Of a stretch of DNA of 64,000 nt, positions 7,696-16,826 are shown one piece after another (position 1 is the first letter of the stretch; each line of letters begins with the position of its first letter). Location of the stretch: the NCBI RefSeq assembly GCF_009741265.1, contig NZ_WOWL01000001.1, positions 2,790,001 to 2,854,000 on the forward strand. Reading direction: 5' to 3'. The notes beneath the pieces were generated by a model. It was not told the origin of the DNA. It saw nothing but the letters and a program-made list of their open reading frames with translations, and did not search any database. The translations under genes were made by a program, and so were the position numbers. The stretch is from Pseudarthrobacter sp. GA104. Lineage in GTDB: Bacteria; Actinomycetota; Actinomycetes; Actinomycetales; Micrococcaceae.

Positions 7696-9234
7696 ATGTC
7701 CCGCGCACGGATCACCCTCGACCGCGACTTCACCATCGGCGAAGTTCCCCGCCGCCTCTTTGGCTCCTTCGTGGAGCACATGGGCCGCTGCGTCTACACC
7801 GGCATCTACGAACCGGGCCACCCCGAAGCCGATGCCAAAGGCTTCCGGCAAGACGTCCTCAAGCTCGTCAAGGAACTCGGGGCCACCGTCATCCGGTATC
7901 CGGGCGGCAACTTCGTCTCCGGTTACAACTGGGAGGACGGCATCGGCCCGCGCGAGAACCGTCCGCGCCGGCTGGACGGCGCCTGGCACACCGTGGAGAC
8001 CAACGCGTTCGGCCTGCATGAATTCGTCGACTGGTCCCGCCAGGCCGGCACGGAAATCATGGAAGCCATCAACCTGGGCACCAAGGGCGTGGAGGCGGCC
8101 CGCGAGATCGTGGAATACGCCAACCACCCCGGCGGCAGCTACTGGTCCGACCTCCGCGCCAAGAACGGCCACAAGGATCCGTTCAACATCAAGCTCTGGT
8201 GCCTGGGCAACGAGATGGACGGCCCCTGGCAGATCGGCCACAAGACTGCCGAGGAATACGGCCGCCTGGCGCAGGAGGCCGCCAAGGCCATGCGCTTCGT
8301 GGACCCGGACATCGAACTGGTGGCCTGCGGAAGTTCCAACTCGGGCATGCCCACCTTCGGCGCCTGGGAACAGACTGTCCTGACGCACGCCTACGACGAG
8401 GTGGACTACGTGTCCCTCCACGCCTACTACCAGGAGCACGACGGCGACGCCGGCAGCTTCCTGGCCAGCGCAGTGGACACGGACTACTTCATCGAATCAG
8501 TCATCGCGACTGCCGACGCCGTCCGGGCGAAGGGCAAGCACAAGAAGCACATCAACCTGTCCTTCGACGAGTGGAACGTCTGGTACCAGCGCGGCCGGGA
8601 CACCGAGGACCAGCTGCGCAACGTCGCCAAGGCCGGCTGGCGCGAGCACCCCCGGCTCATCGAGGACAAGTACAACGTGACGGATGCCGTGGTGGTGGGA
8701 ACCCTGCTGAACTCGCTGCTCCGCCACGGCGACCGCGTCAAGATCGCCAACCAGGCGCAGCTGGTCAATGTCATCGCCCCGATCCTCAGCGAGGAAAACG
8801 GCCCGGCCTGGCGCCAGACCATCTTCCACCCGTTCGCCCGCATGGCCGAGCTGGCCACGGGACAGATCCTGCGCCTGTCCGTTGACTCGGACAAGTACGA
8901 AAACGCGCGCTTCGGCGGCACCGACCTGGTGGATGTCAGCGCGACGTGGAACGAGGAGACGGGCCGCGTGGCGCTCTTCCTGGCAAACCGCGGCCTGGAG
9001 GAAGCGGCGGACATCGACGTCTCACTGCGCGGGTTTGATGCCCGCCAGGTGGTCCGCGCGGAGGTCCTGGAGATCCCTGAGGGCGGGGACCGTTTCACCG
9101 CCAACAGCCAGGACCGCCCGGACCAGGTGGGACTCAAGCCGCTGCAAGGGGCGAAGGCCAGCGGCTCCGAGCTCCGGGCAACGCTTCCGGCGCTGTCCTG
9201 GGCCGTGATTGAGCTGGACGTCGCCAAGAACTGA
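7696..9234 (+). CDS. abfA: GH51 alpha-L-arabinofuranosidase
   Basis: A 512-residue cytoplasmic enzyme with a (beta/alpha)8 barrel followed by a C-terminal beta domain. It removes terminal alpha-L-arabinofuranosyl units from arabino-oligosaccharides. The acid/base residue is Glu173 in LGNEMDGPW and the nucleophile is Glu292 in FDEWNVWY, both in the standard GH51 context; length is normal and no signal peptide is seen. The frame is open far upstream into the permease gene; ATG 7696 is chosen for its AAGGAG site. It is the last gene of the sugar-uptake operon, so oligosaccharides are imported first and then trimmed inside the cell. A copy of the conserved palindrome follows the stop. Confidence 0.95.
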   Translation: MSRARITLDRDFTIGEVPRRLFGSFVEHMGRCVYTGIYEPGHPEADAKGFRQDVLKLVKELGATVIRYPGGNFVSGYNWEDGIGPRENRPRRLDGAWHTVETNAFGLHEFVDWSRQAGTEIMEAINLGTKGVEAAREIVEYANHPGGSYWSDLRAKNGHKDPFNIKLWCLGNEMDGPWQIGHKTAEEYGRLAQEAAKAMRFVDPDIELVACGSSNSGMPTFGAWEQTVLTHAYDEVDYVSLHAYYQEHDGDAGSFLASAVDTDYFIESVIATADAVRAKGKHKKHINLSFDEWNVWYQRGRDTEDQLRNVAKAGWREHPRLIEDKYNVTDAVVVGTLLNSLLRHGDRVKIANQAQLVNVIAPILSEENGPAWRQTIFHPFARMAELATGQILRLSVDSDKYENARFGGTDLVDVSATWNEETGRVALFLANRGLEEAADIDVSLRGFDARQVVRAEVLEIPEGGDRFTANSQDRPDQVGLKPLQGAKASGSELRATLPALSWAVIELDVAKN

Positions 9235-9253
9235 CCGGGGCGGCCCACAAGGG

Positions 9254-9291
9254 AGCGGACGACGGCGGGAACCTCCCGGCGTCGTCCGCTC
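9254..9291. repeat. conserved intergenic palindrome, copy 3
   Basis: Inverted repeat between the converging stops of the arabinofuranosidase (9234) and the DUF427 gene (9294). The right arm has CGGCGT instead of CGCCGT, breaking one pair. A likely bidirectional terminator. Confidence 0.85.
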
Positions 9292-9293
9292 TG

Positions 9294-9578
9294 CTAGTGC
9301 TCGATGGTCACGCCCCGCCAGAAGGCGATGCGGTCCTCGATCTGCTTGGCGCGCGGCTTCGGCTCCGGGTAGAACCAGGCCGCGTCCACGTTCAGTTTCC
9401 CGTCCACTTCCAGCGTGTGGTAGCTGGCCCTGCCTTTCCATGGGCAGACCGAATAGAGGTCGCTGTCCCGCAGGTAGCCGGCGTTGACGGCGTCGCGCGG
9501 GAAGTAGTGGTTGCCCTCCACCACCACGGTGTCCGCGGATTCGGCGATGACTTTTCCGTTCCAGATAGCCCTGACCAT
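9294..9578 (-). CDS. DUF427 domain protein
   Basis: A 94-residue protein beginning MVRAIWNGKVIAESADTVVV, with NHYFPRDAV and YSVCPWKGRASYH, the standard pattern of the DUF427 family. Its function is not established; members are small single-domain proteins found across actinobacteria. The frame is open upstream to 9779, but the family N-terminus begins at ATG 9578. It diverges from the RidA gene and converges on the arabinofuranosidase; nothing ties it to sugar use. Confidence 0.85.
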   Translation of the reverse strand: MVRAIWNGKVIAESADTVVVEGNHYFPRDAVNAGYLRDSDLYSVCPWKGRASYHTLEVDGKLNVDAAWFYPEPKPRAKQIEDRIAFWRGVTIEH

Positions 9579-9730
9579 GTGGTTCCGTTCTGTTGGGTGC
9601 CGGCTGGACGCAGGCGGCATGCTCGTAGCGATGCCAACGGAATAAGGGGCGCAGTTGTTCCCGGCGGTCTCTGGGAATCCTTGGACCGCTAGTCTGGAAA
9701 CGGGGCCCGAACACGCTAGGGGATGACCAC

Positions 9731-10192
9731 ATGACGCCTGAGCAGAAGCTCGCCGGTGCTGGATTGGTGCTGCCGCCACCGCACCCGCTGGTTGGAACCT
9801 TTGCCCTCATCACCCGGCATGCGGATGTCCTCCATGTTTCCGGGCACGGGGCCTTCGCGGACGGAGAGCCGATCCACCGCGGCAAGCTGGGAGCGGACCT
9901 TACAACGGCGGAGGGAAAGGAGGCGGCCCGGGCCGTCATGCTTTCCCTGCTCAGCACTGTGCGCGACCACCTCGGCGGGCTGGACCGGGTGGCCCGCGTC
10001 CTGAAGGCCGTCATTTTTGTGAACAGCACGCCCGGGTTCACCGAGCACCATCTTGTTGCCAACGGCGCCACCGAGGTGCTGGCCCTAGCGTTCGGCACGG
10101 AGCGGCTGCCGGCCCGGACGGCTATCGGGGTCAGCTCCCTTCCGCTGGGCTTCGCGGTGGAAATAGAGGCAACTGTCCAAATCGCCGATTAA
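9731..10192 (+). CDS. RidA family protein (YjgF/YER057c/UK114)
   Basis: A 153-residue protein with the RidA core: LHVSGHGAF, a middle GLDRVARVLKAVIFVNSTPGF and a C-terminal TAIGVSSLPLGFAVEIEATV. Classical RidA proteins deaminate reactive enamines/imines released by PLP enzymes and form trimers. The usual active-site Arg near the C-terminal strand is not clearly at its RidA position (PARTAIGVSSLP), so this may be one of the divergent subfamilies. ATG 9731 follows a GGGGATGA stretch. It converges on the sugar-acid cluster. Confidence 0.85.
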   Translation: MTPEQKLAGAGLVLPPPHPLVGTFALITRHADVLHVSGHGAFADGEPIHRGKLGADLTTAEGKEAARAVMLSLLSTVRDHLGGLDRVARVLKAVIFVNSTPGFTEHHLVANGATEVLALAFGTERLPARTAIGVSSLPLGFAVEIEATVQIAD

Positions 10193-10210
10193 AGAAGCGG
10201 ACGTCTTAAA

Positions 10211-10250
10211 GAAGCGGACGACGGCGGGAACCTCCCGCCGTCGTCCGCTT
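10211..10250. repeat. conserved intergenic palindrome, copy 4
   Basis: Perfect-armed inverted repeat with centre GGGAACCTCCC and flanking GAA / TTC, between converging genes (stops at 10192 and 10259). Likely bidirectional terminator. Confidence 0.88.
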
Positions 10251-10258
10251 CCGGCCGC

Positions 10259-11458
10259 CTACCGCACCTGGGCAGCAGACTCCTGAAGGGCCCGCTGGTG
10301 GTGCAGGTACTCGAACAGCTGCCGCAGCCCGAACGACCATTCCGGCAATTCCTCGGCGCGGCCCACCGGGTTGACCAGCGCACCGAGGTGCCGGCTGCGG
10401 ATGGTCACGGTGTCGCCCATCTTGTGCGTGAAGCCCTGCCCCGGCTGGTCGCGGTCCTGCGTCGGGGCGAACAGGGTGCCGGTGAACAGTGCGAAGCCGT
10501 CCGGGTACTGGTGGTGGCGCCCCCGGGTCGCGGCCACCAGTTCTTCGAACGGCCGGCTGATCCGGGCCACCGAGTTGCGGCCCTCAAGGCAGAAGCCGTC
10601 CGTGCCATCGACCCGCAGCAGGATCTCCTCCTCGCGGAGCGTGTCCAGGGTGAAGCCGCCGTCGAACAGCCGGATGAAGGGGCCCAGCGCGCAGGAGGCG
10701 TTGTTGTCCTTCGCCTTGCCCAGGAGCAGGGCGCTGCGGCCCTCCACGTCCCGAAGGTTGACGTCGTTGCCGAGCGTGGCGCCCACAACGGAACCCGCCG
10801 AGGTGGCGATCAGCACCAGCTCCGGCTCGGGGTTGTTCCAGTGGGAAAACGACGGGATCCCCACCTGCGCGCCAAGGCCCACCGACGCAAGCACCGGGGC
10901 CTTGGTGAACACCTCGGGGTCCGGCCCGATGCCCACCTCCAGGTACTGCGACCACAGCCCTTCCGCGATCAGCACCTTCTTGGCCTCGGCGGCTTCGGGC
11001 GAGCCAGGCCGGACCGCGGCGATGCTGCCGCCCAGCGCCTTCGCCACCAGCTCCCGGGTCTGCCTGGCGCGGCTGGCGTCGCCGCCGCAGCGCTCTTCAA
11101 TCACCCGCTCGATCATGCTGTCCACGAACGTCACGCCGCAGGCCTTGACGACCTGGAGGTCCACCGGGGCCAGGAGATGCGGCCGGGTTGTATCGCGGGC
11201 CAGGGACGCCTCGATGATCTCCGACGCCGACCATCGGGGCACGGTCATGGCGCCCCGGACGGCTGCCACCAGGTCCGGGCGTTCGAGGAGTGCGGAGACC
11301 GTTTCGGCCAGGGGCTGGAGGTCATAGACGTCCCCGCCCTGGACCGCCACGACGCGCGGGCCGGACGCTTCGACGTCCCAGATCCTGCCGATCATGAGCG
11401 CGCCGGCTGCATCCTCCGGAAGGACCGACGACGGTCCGGTGGGCCTTGGCGTGTTCAC
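10259..11458 (-). CDS. FAH-family 2-keto-3-deoxy sugar-acid dehydratase (XylX-like)
   Basis: A 399-residue member of the fumarylacetoacetate hydrolase superfamily. It carries the signature of the Weimberg-pathway enzymes that dehydrate 2-keto-3-deoxy-pentonates to alpha-ketoglutarate semialdehyde: KACGVTFVDSMIERVIEE, WSQYLEVGIGPDPEVFTKA and LGNDVNLRDVEGRSALLLGK. Glu and Asp of the last block are the usual Mg2+ ligands. The start is GTG at 11458, overlapping the stop of the upstream aldehyde dehydrogenase (GTGA), so translation is coupled. Last gene of a three-gene operon; hydrolysis of a 2,4-diketo-3-deoxy acid is the alternative activity. Confidence 0.85.
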   Translation of the reverse strand: MNTPRPTGPSSVLPEDAAGALMIGRIWDVEASGPRVVAVQGGDVYDLQPLAETVSALLERPDLVAAVRGAMTVPRWSASEIIEASLARDTTRPHLLAPVDLQVVKACGVTFVDSMIERVIEERCGGDASRARQTRELVAKALGGSIAAVRPGSPEAAEAKKVLIAEGLWSQYLEVGIGPDPEVFTKAPVLASVGLGAQVGIPSFSHWNNPEPELVLIATSAGSVVGATLGNDVNLRDVEGRSALLLGKAKDNNASCALGPFIRLFDGGFTLDTLREEEILLRVDGTDGFCLEGRNSVARISRPFEELVAATRGRHHQYPDGFALFTGTLFAPTQDRDQPGQGFTHKMGDTVTIRSRHLGALVNPVGRAEELPEWSFGLRQLFEYLHHQRALQESAAQVR

Positions 11459-12936
11459 TGGCCGCCGCCCGCCGTCGCCGGCGCAGCTTCCGGCCGCTGC
11501 CACTCGCCGTCGATGCGCTGCGGCACCCGCCAGGGGTTGGCATCCTGCACCGGTTCCGGCAGCCGGTCCGCCGGGAAGGACTGGAAGGCCACGGGCCGGA
11601 GGAAACGCCGGATGGCAGCCGTCCCCACGGACGTGGTGTTGGACGACGTCGCCGGGTAAGGCCCGCCGTGGTGCTGCGCGTAGCTGACGGTGACGCCCGT
11701 GGGCCAGCCGTTCCACAGCACCCTGCCGCTGATGTCGGTGAGCCGGGCGGCAAGGTCGGAGACGTCGTCGTCCGCTTCCGCCTGCAGGGTGGTGGTGAGC
11801 TGCCCCTCGAGGAGTCCGGCCAGTGCCGGGAGCTCGGACTCGTCCCCGTACTCCACGATCAGGCTCGCCGGCCCGAACATCTCCTGACGGAGGATGGACG
11901 GATCCTTGCGCACCGCGGACGCCGAGGTGTGCAGCACGGTGGGGGACGGCGCCTCCGCAAAGTCGCCCTCCACCAGCACCTCCACGCCCTGCGTTCCACG
12001 GAGACCGCCGACGGCGCCCGCGAACCCCTCATGCAGACGCTCGCTGAGCAGCGGCGCGGCAATGAAATCCTTGAGCGCTTCGTTCAGCGCCGCGCGGACG
12101 GCGTCGGTGTGCCCGCGGGGAATGAACAGCAGGCCCGGTTTGGTGCAGAACTGGCCCATGCCCAGGGTGAAGGAGCCCGCGTAGCCGGCGACGATCCCGT
12201 CGCGGCGTGCGGCCCAGGCTTTCTCCGTCACGAAGACGGCGTTGATCCCGCCGAGCTCGCCGAAGAAGGGGATGGGCTCGGGCCGCGCTGCGGCACGGTT
12301 GAACAGGGCGCGGCCGCCCGCCGTCGAGCCGGTGAAGCCGATGGCCTTTGTCAGGGGGTGGTCCACGAGGGCCTCCGCGGCGGACCTTCCGGTCACCAGG
12401 GCAAAGAGGCCCGACGGCGCGCCGGCGGCGTCGAGTGCGGCCACCGCAACCTCTGCGGTGCGCAGGGCAAGCTGCAGGTGCCCGTCGTGCGCCTTGTGCA
12501 CCACGGCGCAGCCGGCGGCAAGCGCCGAGGCACTGTCGCCGCCCATCACGCTGAAGGCAAACGGGAAGTTGGAGGCGCCGAAGACGCCCACCACCCCGAG
12601 CGGCACGTTGTAGCGGCGCAGGTCGGGCCGCGGCCCCATGCCCCATTCCGGATCCGCGTGGTCGATCGTGGCATCGAAGTGCTCGCCGCGCCGGATCTCG
12701 TCCGCGAAGAGCCGGAGCTGGAAGGTGCTGCGCTTCAGTTCGCCGCGGAGACGCGCCTCCGCCAGGTGGGTTTCCTGTTCCCCGAGGGCCACCAGCACGT
12801 CAGCGTCTGCGTCCAGCGCTGTTGCCACCGCGTCCAGCCATGACGCCCGGGTGAAGGGATCCGCCGTCCGGGCCTTTTCGAAGGCGGCGTGGGCCGCTTC
12901 GACGACGGCGTCCAGCTCTTCCACGCTGGTGGTCAT
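11455..12936 (-). CDS. alpha-ketoglutarate semialdehyde (2,5-dioxovalerate) dehydrogenase
   Basis: A 493-residue NAD(P)+-dependent aldehyde dehydrogenase. It has [20 protein letters not shown] in the Rossmann region, [12 protein letters not shown], the general-base Glu in FFGELGGIN and the catalytic Cys in GQFCTKPG. The first block is characteristic of the ketoglutarate-semialdehyde dehydrogenases that finish non-phosphorylating sugar-acid pathways. ATG 12936 overlaps the stop of the dehydratase gene (ATGA), and its own stop overlaps the next start, so the three enzymes are made together. The product would be alpha-ketoglutarate, entering the TCA cycle. Confidence 0.87.
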   Translation of the reverse strand: MTTSVEELDAVVEAAHAAFEKARTADPFTRASWLDAVATALDADADVLVALGEQETHLAEARLRGELKRSTFQLRLFADEIRRGEHFDATIDHADPEWGMGPRPDLRRYNVPLGVVGVFGASNFPFAFSVMGGDSASALAAGCAVVHKAHDGHLQLALRTAEVAVAALDAAGAPSGLFALVTGRSAAEALVDHPLTKAIGFTGSTAGGRALFNRAAARPEPIPFFGELGGINAVFVTEKAWAARRDGIVAGYAGSFTLGMGQFCTKPGLLFIPRGHTDAVRAALNEALKDFIAAPLLSERLHEGFAGAVGGLRGTQGVEVLVEGDFAEAPSPTVLHTSASAVRKDPSILRQEMFGPASLIVEYGDESELPALAGLLEGQLTTTLQAEADDDVSDLAARLTDISGRVLWNGWPTGVTVSYAQHHGGPYPATSSNTTSVGTAAIRRFLRPVAFQSFPADRLPEPVQDANPWRVPQRIDGEWQRPEAAPATAGGGQ

Positions 12937-14279
12937 CGGACGCCTCCCGCCGGGGCGAGCCGGGCCCCGGTGACGGCGGCGCGGTTGCCTACTTCGGCCC
13001 AGCCGGCACCGCCCGGGAATTCCCAGCGGGACCGCGAGGCGCTGAGCATTTCGGCGCCGGTGCCGGGCAGCTGCGGGGCAGCGTAGCGGCCGTTAACGAT
13101 CCGGACCGGCTCGGCGAAGTGCTCGTGCAGGTGGTCCACATACTCGATCATGCGCCCGTCCTGGCTGCCGGTGATTGCCGCATAGTCGAAGAAGGAGAAA
13201 TGCTGGACGAGCTCGCAGAGCCCCACGCCGCCGGCGTGCGGACAGACCGGGACGCCGAACTTGGCGGCGAGCAGCAGGTTGGCGATGTTCTCGTTGACGC
13301 CGGCCACGCGGGTGGAGTCAAGCTGGAGGACGTCGATGGAGCCTGCCTGCAGCAGCTGCTTGAACACAATGCGGCTGGCAACGGCCTCACCGGTGGCAAC
13401 GCGGACCGGGGCCACGCCCCTGCGGATGTCCGCGTGGCCCAGGATGTCATCGGTGCTGGTGGGCTCTTCAATCCAGTACGGGTTGAACTCTGCAAGCTGG
13501 TTCACCCATTCGATGGCTTCGGAGACCTCCCAGCGCTGGTTGGCGTCGATGGCGATGGGAAGTTCACCCACGGCCTGCCGCGCCAGGGCCATGCGGCGGC
13601 GGTCATCGTTGATGTCTCCGCCCACTTTGAGCTTGATCATGGAGAAGCCGTCCGCTGCCGCCTGCTTGCTGAGCCGGACCAGCTTTTCGTCGCTGTAGCC
13701 CAGCCAGCCGGGGGAGGTGGTGTAGGCGGGGTAGCCGTCCACCTTGAGGGCGGCGATCCGTGCGGCCTTCCCGTCCTCGCCGGCGCGCAGGATGTCCAGG
13801 GCCTGCTGGGGGTTGAGGGCATCCCGGATGTGGGTGAAGTCGACGACGTCGACGATCTCCTCGGCGGGCATTTCGCTGAGCAGGAGCCACAGCGGCTTGT
13901 TTTCGCGCCGGGCCCGGATGTCCCAGAGCGCACTGACCAGGGCGCCGGCCGCCATCTGGGTCACGCCCTTTTCCGGGCCGAGCCAGCGCAGCTGGGAATC
14001 GTGGATGAGCCGCTTGGAGGCGTTGCCAAGGTCGTAGATGAGCTCGTCGATGTCCCGGCCCACCAGGAGGGCTGCATAGGAATCGATGGCGTGGGTGATG
14101 ACCTCGTTGCCGCGGCCGCAGCTGAACACAAAACCGTGGCCTTCGTCGCCCGCGTCGGTGCGGATGACCACGTACGCGGCGGAGTAGTCGGGGTCGACGT
14201 TGACTGCGTCGGAGCCGTCAAGTTCCAGGGACGTCGGGAAGCGGACGTCCTGGGTACGGATGGAAGAAATGGAAGGCAT
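12933..14279 (-). CDS. L-fuconate dehydratase-type enolase superfamily enzyme
   Basis: A 448-residue enzyme of the mandelate racemase/enolase group. The residues typical of L-fuconate dehydratase are present: KLKVGG with the catalytic Lys pair near 220, AIDANQRW and WIEEPTS metal ligands, ATGEAVASR, and [18 protein letters not shown] with the catalytic His. Such enzymes dehydrate L-fuconate and often the related D-arabinonate or L-galactonate to 2-keto-3-deoxy acids. The downstream ketoglutarate-semialdehyde dehydrogenase argues for a pentonate as substrate here. First gene of the operon; a perfect inverted repeat lies 40-71 bases upstream of the ATG. Confidence 0.9.
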   Translation of the reverse strand: MPSISSIRTQDVRFPTSLELDGSDAVNVDPDYSAAYVVIRTDAGDEGHGFVFSCGRGNEVITHAIDSYAALLVGRDIDELIYDLGNASKRLIHDSQLRWLGPEKGVTQMAAGALVSALWDIRARRENKPLWLLLSEMPAEEIVDVVDFTHIRDALNPQQALDILRAGEDGKAARIAALKVDGYPAYTTSPGWLGYSDEKLVRLSKQAAADGFSMIKLKVGGDINDDRRRMALARQAVGELPIAIDANQRWEVSEAIEWVNQLAEFNPYWIEEPTSTDDILGHADIRRGVAPVRVATGEAVASRIVFKQLLQAGSIDVLQLDSTRVAGVNENIANLLLAAKFGVPVCPHAGGVGLCELVQHFSFFDYAAITGSQDGRMIEYVDHLHEHFAEPVRIVNGRYAAPQLPGTGAEMLSASRSRWEFPGGAGWAEVGNRAAVTGARLAPAGGVR

Positions 14280-14318
14280 GCTGGTCTTCTCTCTGCACTG
14301 GGAGGAGTTCGTGGGCTA

Positions 14319-14350
14319 TTCCTATATGAAGTTTGATAATCATATAGGAA
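14319..14350. promoter_or_regulatory. Inverted-repeat operator of the sugar-acid operon
   Basis: TTCCTATATGA at 14319-14329 and its exact reverse complement at 14340-14350, separated by ten bases. It lies just upstream of the dehydratase gene, where a promoter is expected. The same half-site occurs twice before the MFS transporter gene, so the GntR protein encoded between them is the likely binder. Confidence 0.7.
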
Positions 14351-14389
14351 GTGTGAGGCAGGTCAAGTTTTCCGGCGGCCCTGGCGCAC

Positions 14390-14422
14390 AAAAAAAGAAG
14401 CCCGGCAGGTTGCCGGGCTTCC
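14390..14422 (-). terminator. Rho-independent terminator of the GntR gene
   Basis: Read on the reverse strand, a GAAGCCCGGCA...TGCCGGGCTTC hairpin is followed by a run of seven or more T. It starts about 20 bases after the GntR stop. It has the classical form with a T-tract, unlike the conserved palindromes elsewhere in the window. Confidence 0.9.
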
Positions 14423-14442
14423 CTGTGATTGCTGGCCTGGAG

Positions 14443-15168
14443 TCACACGATGCGGGTCCTGGGCGGGCCGCCTTCCTCAAGGGGCTCGAGCTCCACTGTT
14501 CCCTCGAACGCCTGGGCGAAGCGGGTGAAGGAATTCCTGATGTGCTGTGCCATCGCCGCCTCCGCCTCCTCCGGCCGGCAGGCCTGGATGGCTTCCCGGA
14601 CGGCGGAATGCTCGGCCATGGTGCTGGCCCCGTCAACGTCTGCCGGGTAGAGGCGGAAGGTATGCAGGTGGCAGTGCGTCTGGGCGAAGGCGTGCCGGAC
14701 CACAGGGTTCCCGGCTGCGGCAAGGATGGTGTCGTGGAAGCGCGTGTCATGCGCAACGAGGTCCTGCCGCAGGTCACCTCCGCCCCTCATCACGCCCTGG
14801 AAGGCGGCCAGTTCTTTCTCCAGCGCCCTGGCGGGGTTTGCGAGCCGGTCCACTGCTGCCGCGCGGGCGGCCCACGGCTCCACCAGCAGCCGGAATTCAA
14901 ACAGTGACCGCAGTTCGTCCAGGCCCAGCAGGGGAGTGGTGCTGTAGCCGCGCCCGGGGGTGTAGACCACCAGGTTGTCGCCCTCGAGCCGCTGGAGCAC
15001 TTCCCGGACCGGCGTCTGGGATACGCCCATGGTGCGGGAAACGGCGTCGATGTTGATCCGGGTGCCCGGTTCGATTTCCCCGTTGAGGATTGACGCGCGC
15101 ATCGCGGAGTAGACGTCGGTGACGGCTGCTTTGATGCGGGAAGTCTCGGACGGTTGACGTGGTGGCAC
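14443..15168 (-). CDS. GntR/FCD family regulator of the sugar-acid cluster
   Basis: A 241-residue regulator with an N-terminal winged helix (IEPGTRINIDAVSRTMGVSQ, then TPVREVLQRLEGDNLV) and a C-terminal all-helical FCD ligand domain containing VAHDTRFHDTILAAAGNP and the metal-binding HCHLHTFR/AEHSAV histidines. FCD regulators usually sense sugar acids or other small carboxylates. The frame is open to 15279, but GTG 15168 has an AGAGG ribosome site and is preferred. It lies between the dehydratase operon and the divergent MFS gene, and TTCCTATATGA sites at both promoters are its likely operators. Confidence 0.9.
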   Translation of the reverse strand: MPPRQPSETSRIKAAVTDVYSAMRASILNGEIEPGTRINIDAVSRTMGVSQTPVREVLQRLEGDNLVVYTPGRGYSTTPLLGLDELRSLFEFRLLVEPWAARAAAVDRLANPARALEKELAAFQGVMRGGGDLRQDLVAHDTRFHDTILAAAGNPVVRHAFAQTHCHLHTFRLYPADVDGASTMAEHSAVREAIQACRPEEAEAAMAQHIRNSFTRFAQAFEGTVELEPLEEGGPPRTRIV

Positions 15169-15280
15169 GCGTTTACCTCTTTGCAGTGTGTTGCCGGAGT
15201 CGCTGTGGGAATCATAAGCCACCGGCCGGTTCCGGGTGCTCGCGGAAGTTTTTTGGGCGGGGGACTTGTCTTGGATCACT

Positions 15281-15312
15281 TTCTATATATGATTAACCGC
15301 ATTCCTATATGA
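15281..15312. promoter_or_regulatory. Two operator half-sites before the MFS gene
   Basis: TTCTATATATGA at 15281-15292 and TTCCTATATGA at 15302-15312 repeat the half-site of the inverted repeat at 14319-14350, here in direct orientation. They lie 79-110 bases before the MFS start and about 113-145 bases before the GntR start, so they could control both genes. Confidence 0.65.
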
Positions 15313-15390
15313 TCGTTTCCCCAACAAGCGCGCCCCGGCCCTCCCTGTGCCGTGTCGCCCGAAGCCCATGTTTACGTCAAAGGAGACCGC

Positions 15391-16728
15391 ATGACTGCTC
15401 TAGGCAGTAGGCTTGCCCCCAAAACTTCCCCCAAGGCTCCCCGCACCATGACCCGAAAACGCTGGATGATCATCTGGCTCGCCTTCATTGGCCTGAGCAT
15501 CAACTACCTTGACCGCTCCAGCCTTAGTGTCGCGCTGCCGTTCATGGGCAAGGACTTCGAGCTCTCGGCAACCCAGCAGGGCCTGATCTTCGCGGCCTTC
15601 TTCTGGGCCTACGACTTCTGCCAGCTGGCTGCCGGCTGGTACGTGGACAAAGTGGGTCCGCGCAGGTCGTTCTCCCTCGCGGCCGTATGGTGGTCCATCT
15701 TCACCATGGTCACCGCTGCGGCGACGAACTTCTGGTCCCTTTTCGCCGCCCGGTTCCTGCTGGGCGTTGGCGAAAGCCCCGCCCCCAGCACCGCGGCCAA
15801 GGTGGTGGCCACCTGGTTCCCGGTCCGGGAGCGTGCGTTTGCCACGAGCATCTGGGACTCCGGCTCCCGTGTCGGCGCGGTGATCGCCCTGCCGATCGTG
15901 ACCCTGATTGTTGCCTTCACGTCATGGCACGCCGTGTTCATCATCATCGGCATTGCCGGCATCATCTGGGCCGCGGTCTGGTGGAAGGTGTACCGCAGCC
16001 CCGAAGAGCACCCGACGGCGGACGCCGCCGAGATTGCCTACATCCAGGAAGGCGGTGCGCGCAGCGCCGCAAGCGATGACGAGGGCGCCGCCAAGCTTCC
16101 GTGGCGCTCGCTGTTCAAGTACCGGACCGTGCTGAGCATGATGTTCGGCTTCTTCTGCCTCAACAGTGCCATCTACTTCTTCATCACCTTCTTCCCGAGC
16201 TACCTGGTGAAGGAGCGCGGCTTCGACCTGCTCAAGCTCGGCTTCTTCGGAGCCATCCCCGGAATCTGCGCCGTGCTGTTCGGCTGGCTGGCGGGGTACG
16301 TTGCAGACCGCGCCGTCCAGCGCGGCGTCTCGGTGACCCGGGTCCGCAAGACCGCCATCGCCGGCGGCTTGACCGGCGGCTCGGTCATCATGTTCGCTGC
16401 GCTGGTGCCCGAGGCCTGGATGGCGCTGGCCCTGCTGTCGGTGGCGTATTCCAGCCTGACGGTCGCAGCAACCGGCATCTGGTCGCTTCCGGCAGATGTT
16501 GCCCCCAGCTCACGCCACGTGGGCTCCATCGGCGGCCTCCAGAACTTCGCCTCCAACCTGGCCGGCATCTTCACCCCGATCCTGATCGGCGTCCTGGTGG
16601 ACCAGACAGGCTCCTTCGTGGCCCCGCTTGCCGTCATCGGTGGGGTGGCCCTGGTCGGCGCCGCCAACTACCTCTTCGTGATGGGCAAGATCGAGCCCCT
16701 GAAGGTGGCTGAACCCGCAAAGGTCTAG
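15391..16728 (+). CDS. MFS transporter, sugar-acid (ACS family) type
   Basis: A 445-residue membrane protein with about 12 hydrophobic segments. The first half has INYLDRSSLSVALPFMGKDF and the loop DKVGPRRSFSLAA, the second half LAGYVADRAVQRGVS and SLPADVAPSSRHVGSIGGLQ, as in the anion:cation symporter family that imports glucarate, galactonate and similar acids. AAAGGAG precedes ATG 15391. It diverges from the GntR gene and probably takes up the aldonate used by the dehydratase operon. No sugar dehydrogenase is present, which fits import of the acid itself. Confidence 0.9.
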   Translation: MTALGSRLAPKTSPKAPRTMTRKRWMIIWLAFIGLSINYLDRSSLSVALPFMGKDFELSATQQGLIFAAFFWAYDFCQLAAGWYVDKVGPRRSFSLAAVWWSIFTMVTAAATNFWSLFAARFLLGVGESPAPSTAAKVVATWFPVRERAFATSIWDSGSRVGAVIALPIVTLIVAFTSWHAVFIIIGIAGIIWAAVWWKVYRSPEEHPTADAAEIAYIQEGGARSAASDDEGAAKLPWRSLFKYRTVLSMMFGFFCLNSAIYFFITFFPSYLVKERGFDLLKLGFFGAIPGICAVLFGWLAGYVADRAVQRGVSVTRVRKTAIAGGLTGGSVIMFAALVPEAWMALALLSVAYSSLTVAATGIWSLPADVAPSSRHVGSIGGLQNFASNLAGIFTPILIGVLVDQTGSFVAPLAVIGGVALVGAANYLFVMGKIEPLKVAEPAKV

Positions 16729-16749
16729 CGGGAGGATCGCAAAACATCA

Positions 16750-16787
16750 GCGGACGACGGCGGGAGGTTCCCGCCGTCGTCCGCTTT
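16750..16787. repeat. conserved intergenic palindrome, copy 5
   Basis: Perfect-armed inverted repeat with centre GGGAGGTTCCC, between the converging MFS (stop 16728) and amidohydrolase (stop 16827) genes. Likely bidirectional terminator. Confidence 0.88.
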
Positions 16788-16826
16788 GCTTTCTCCGTCC
16801 GGAAAGCATCAGGGACAGCGCGTGGG

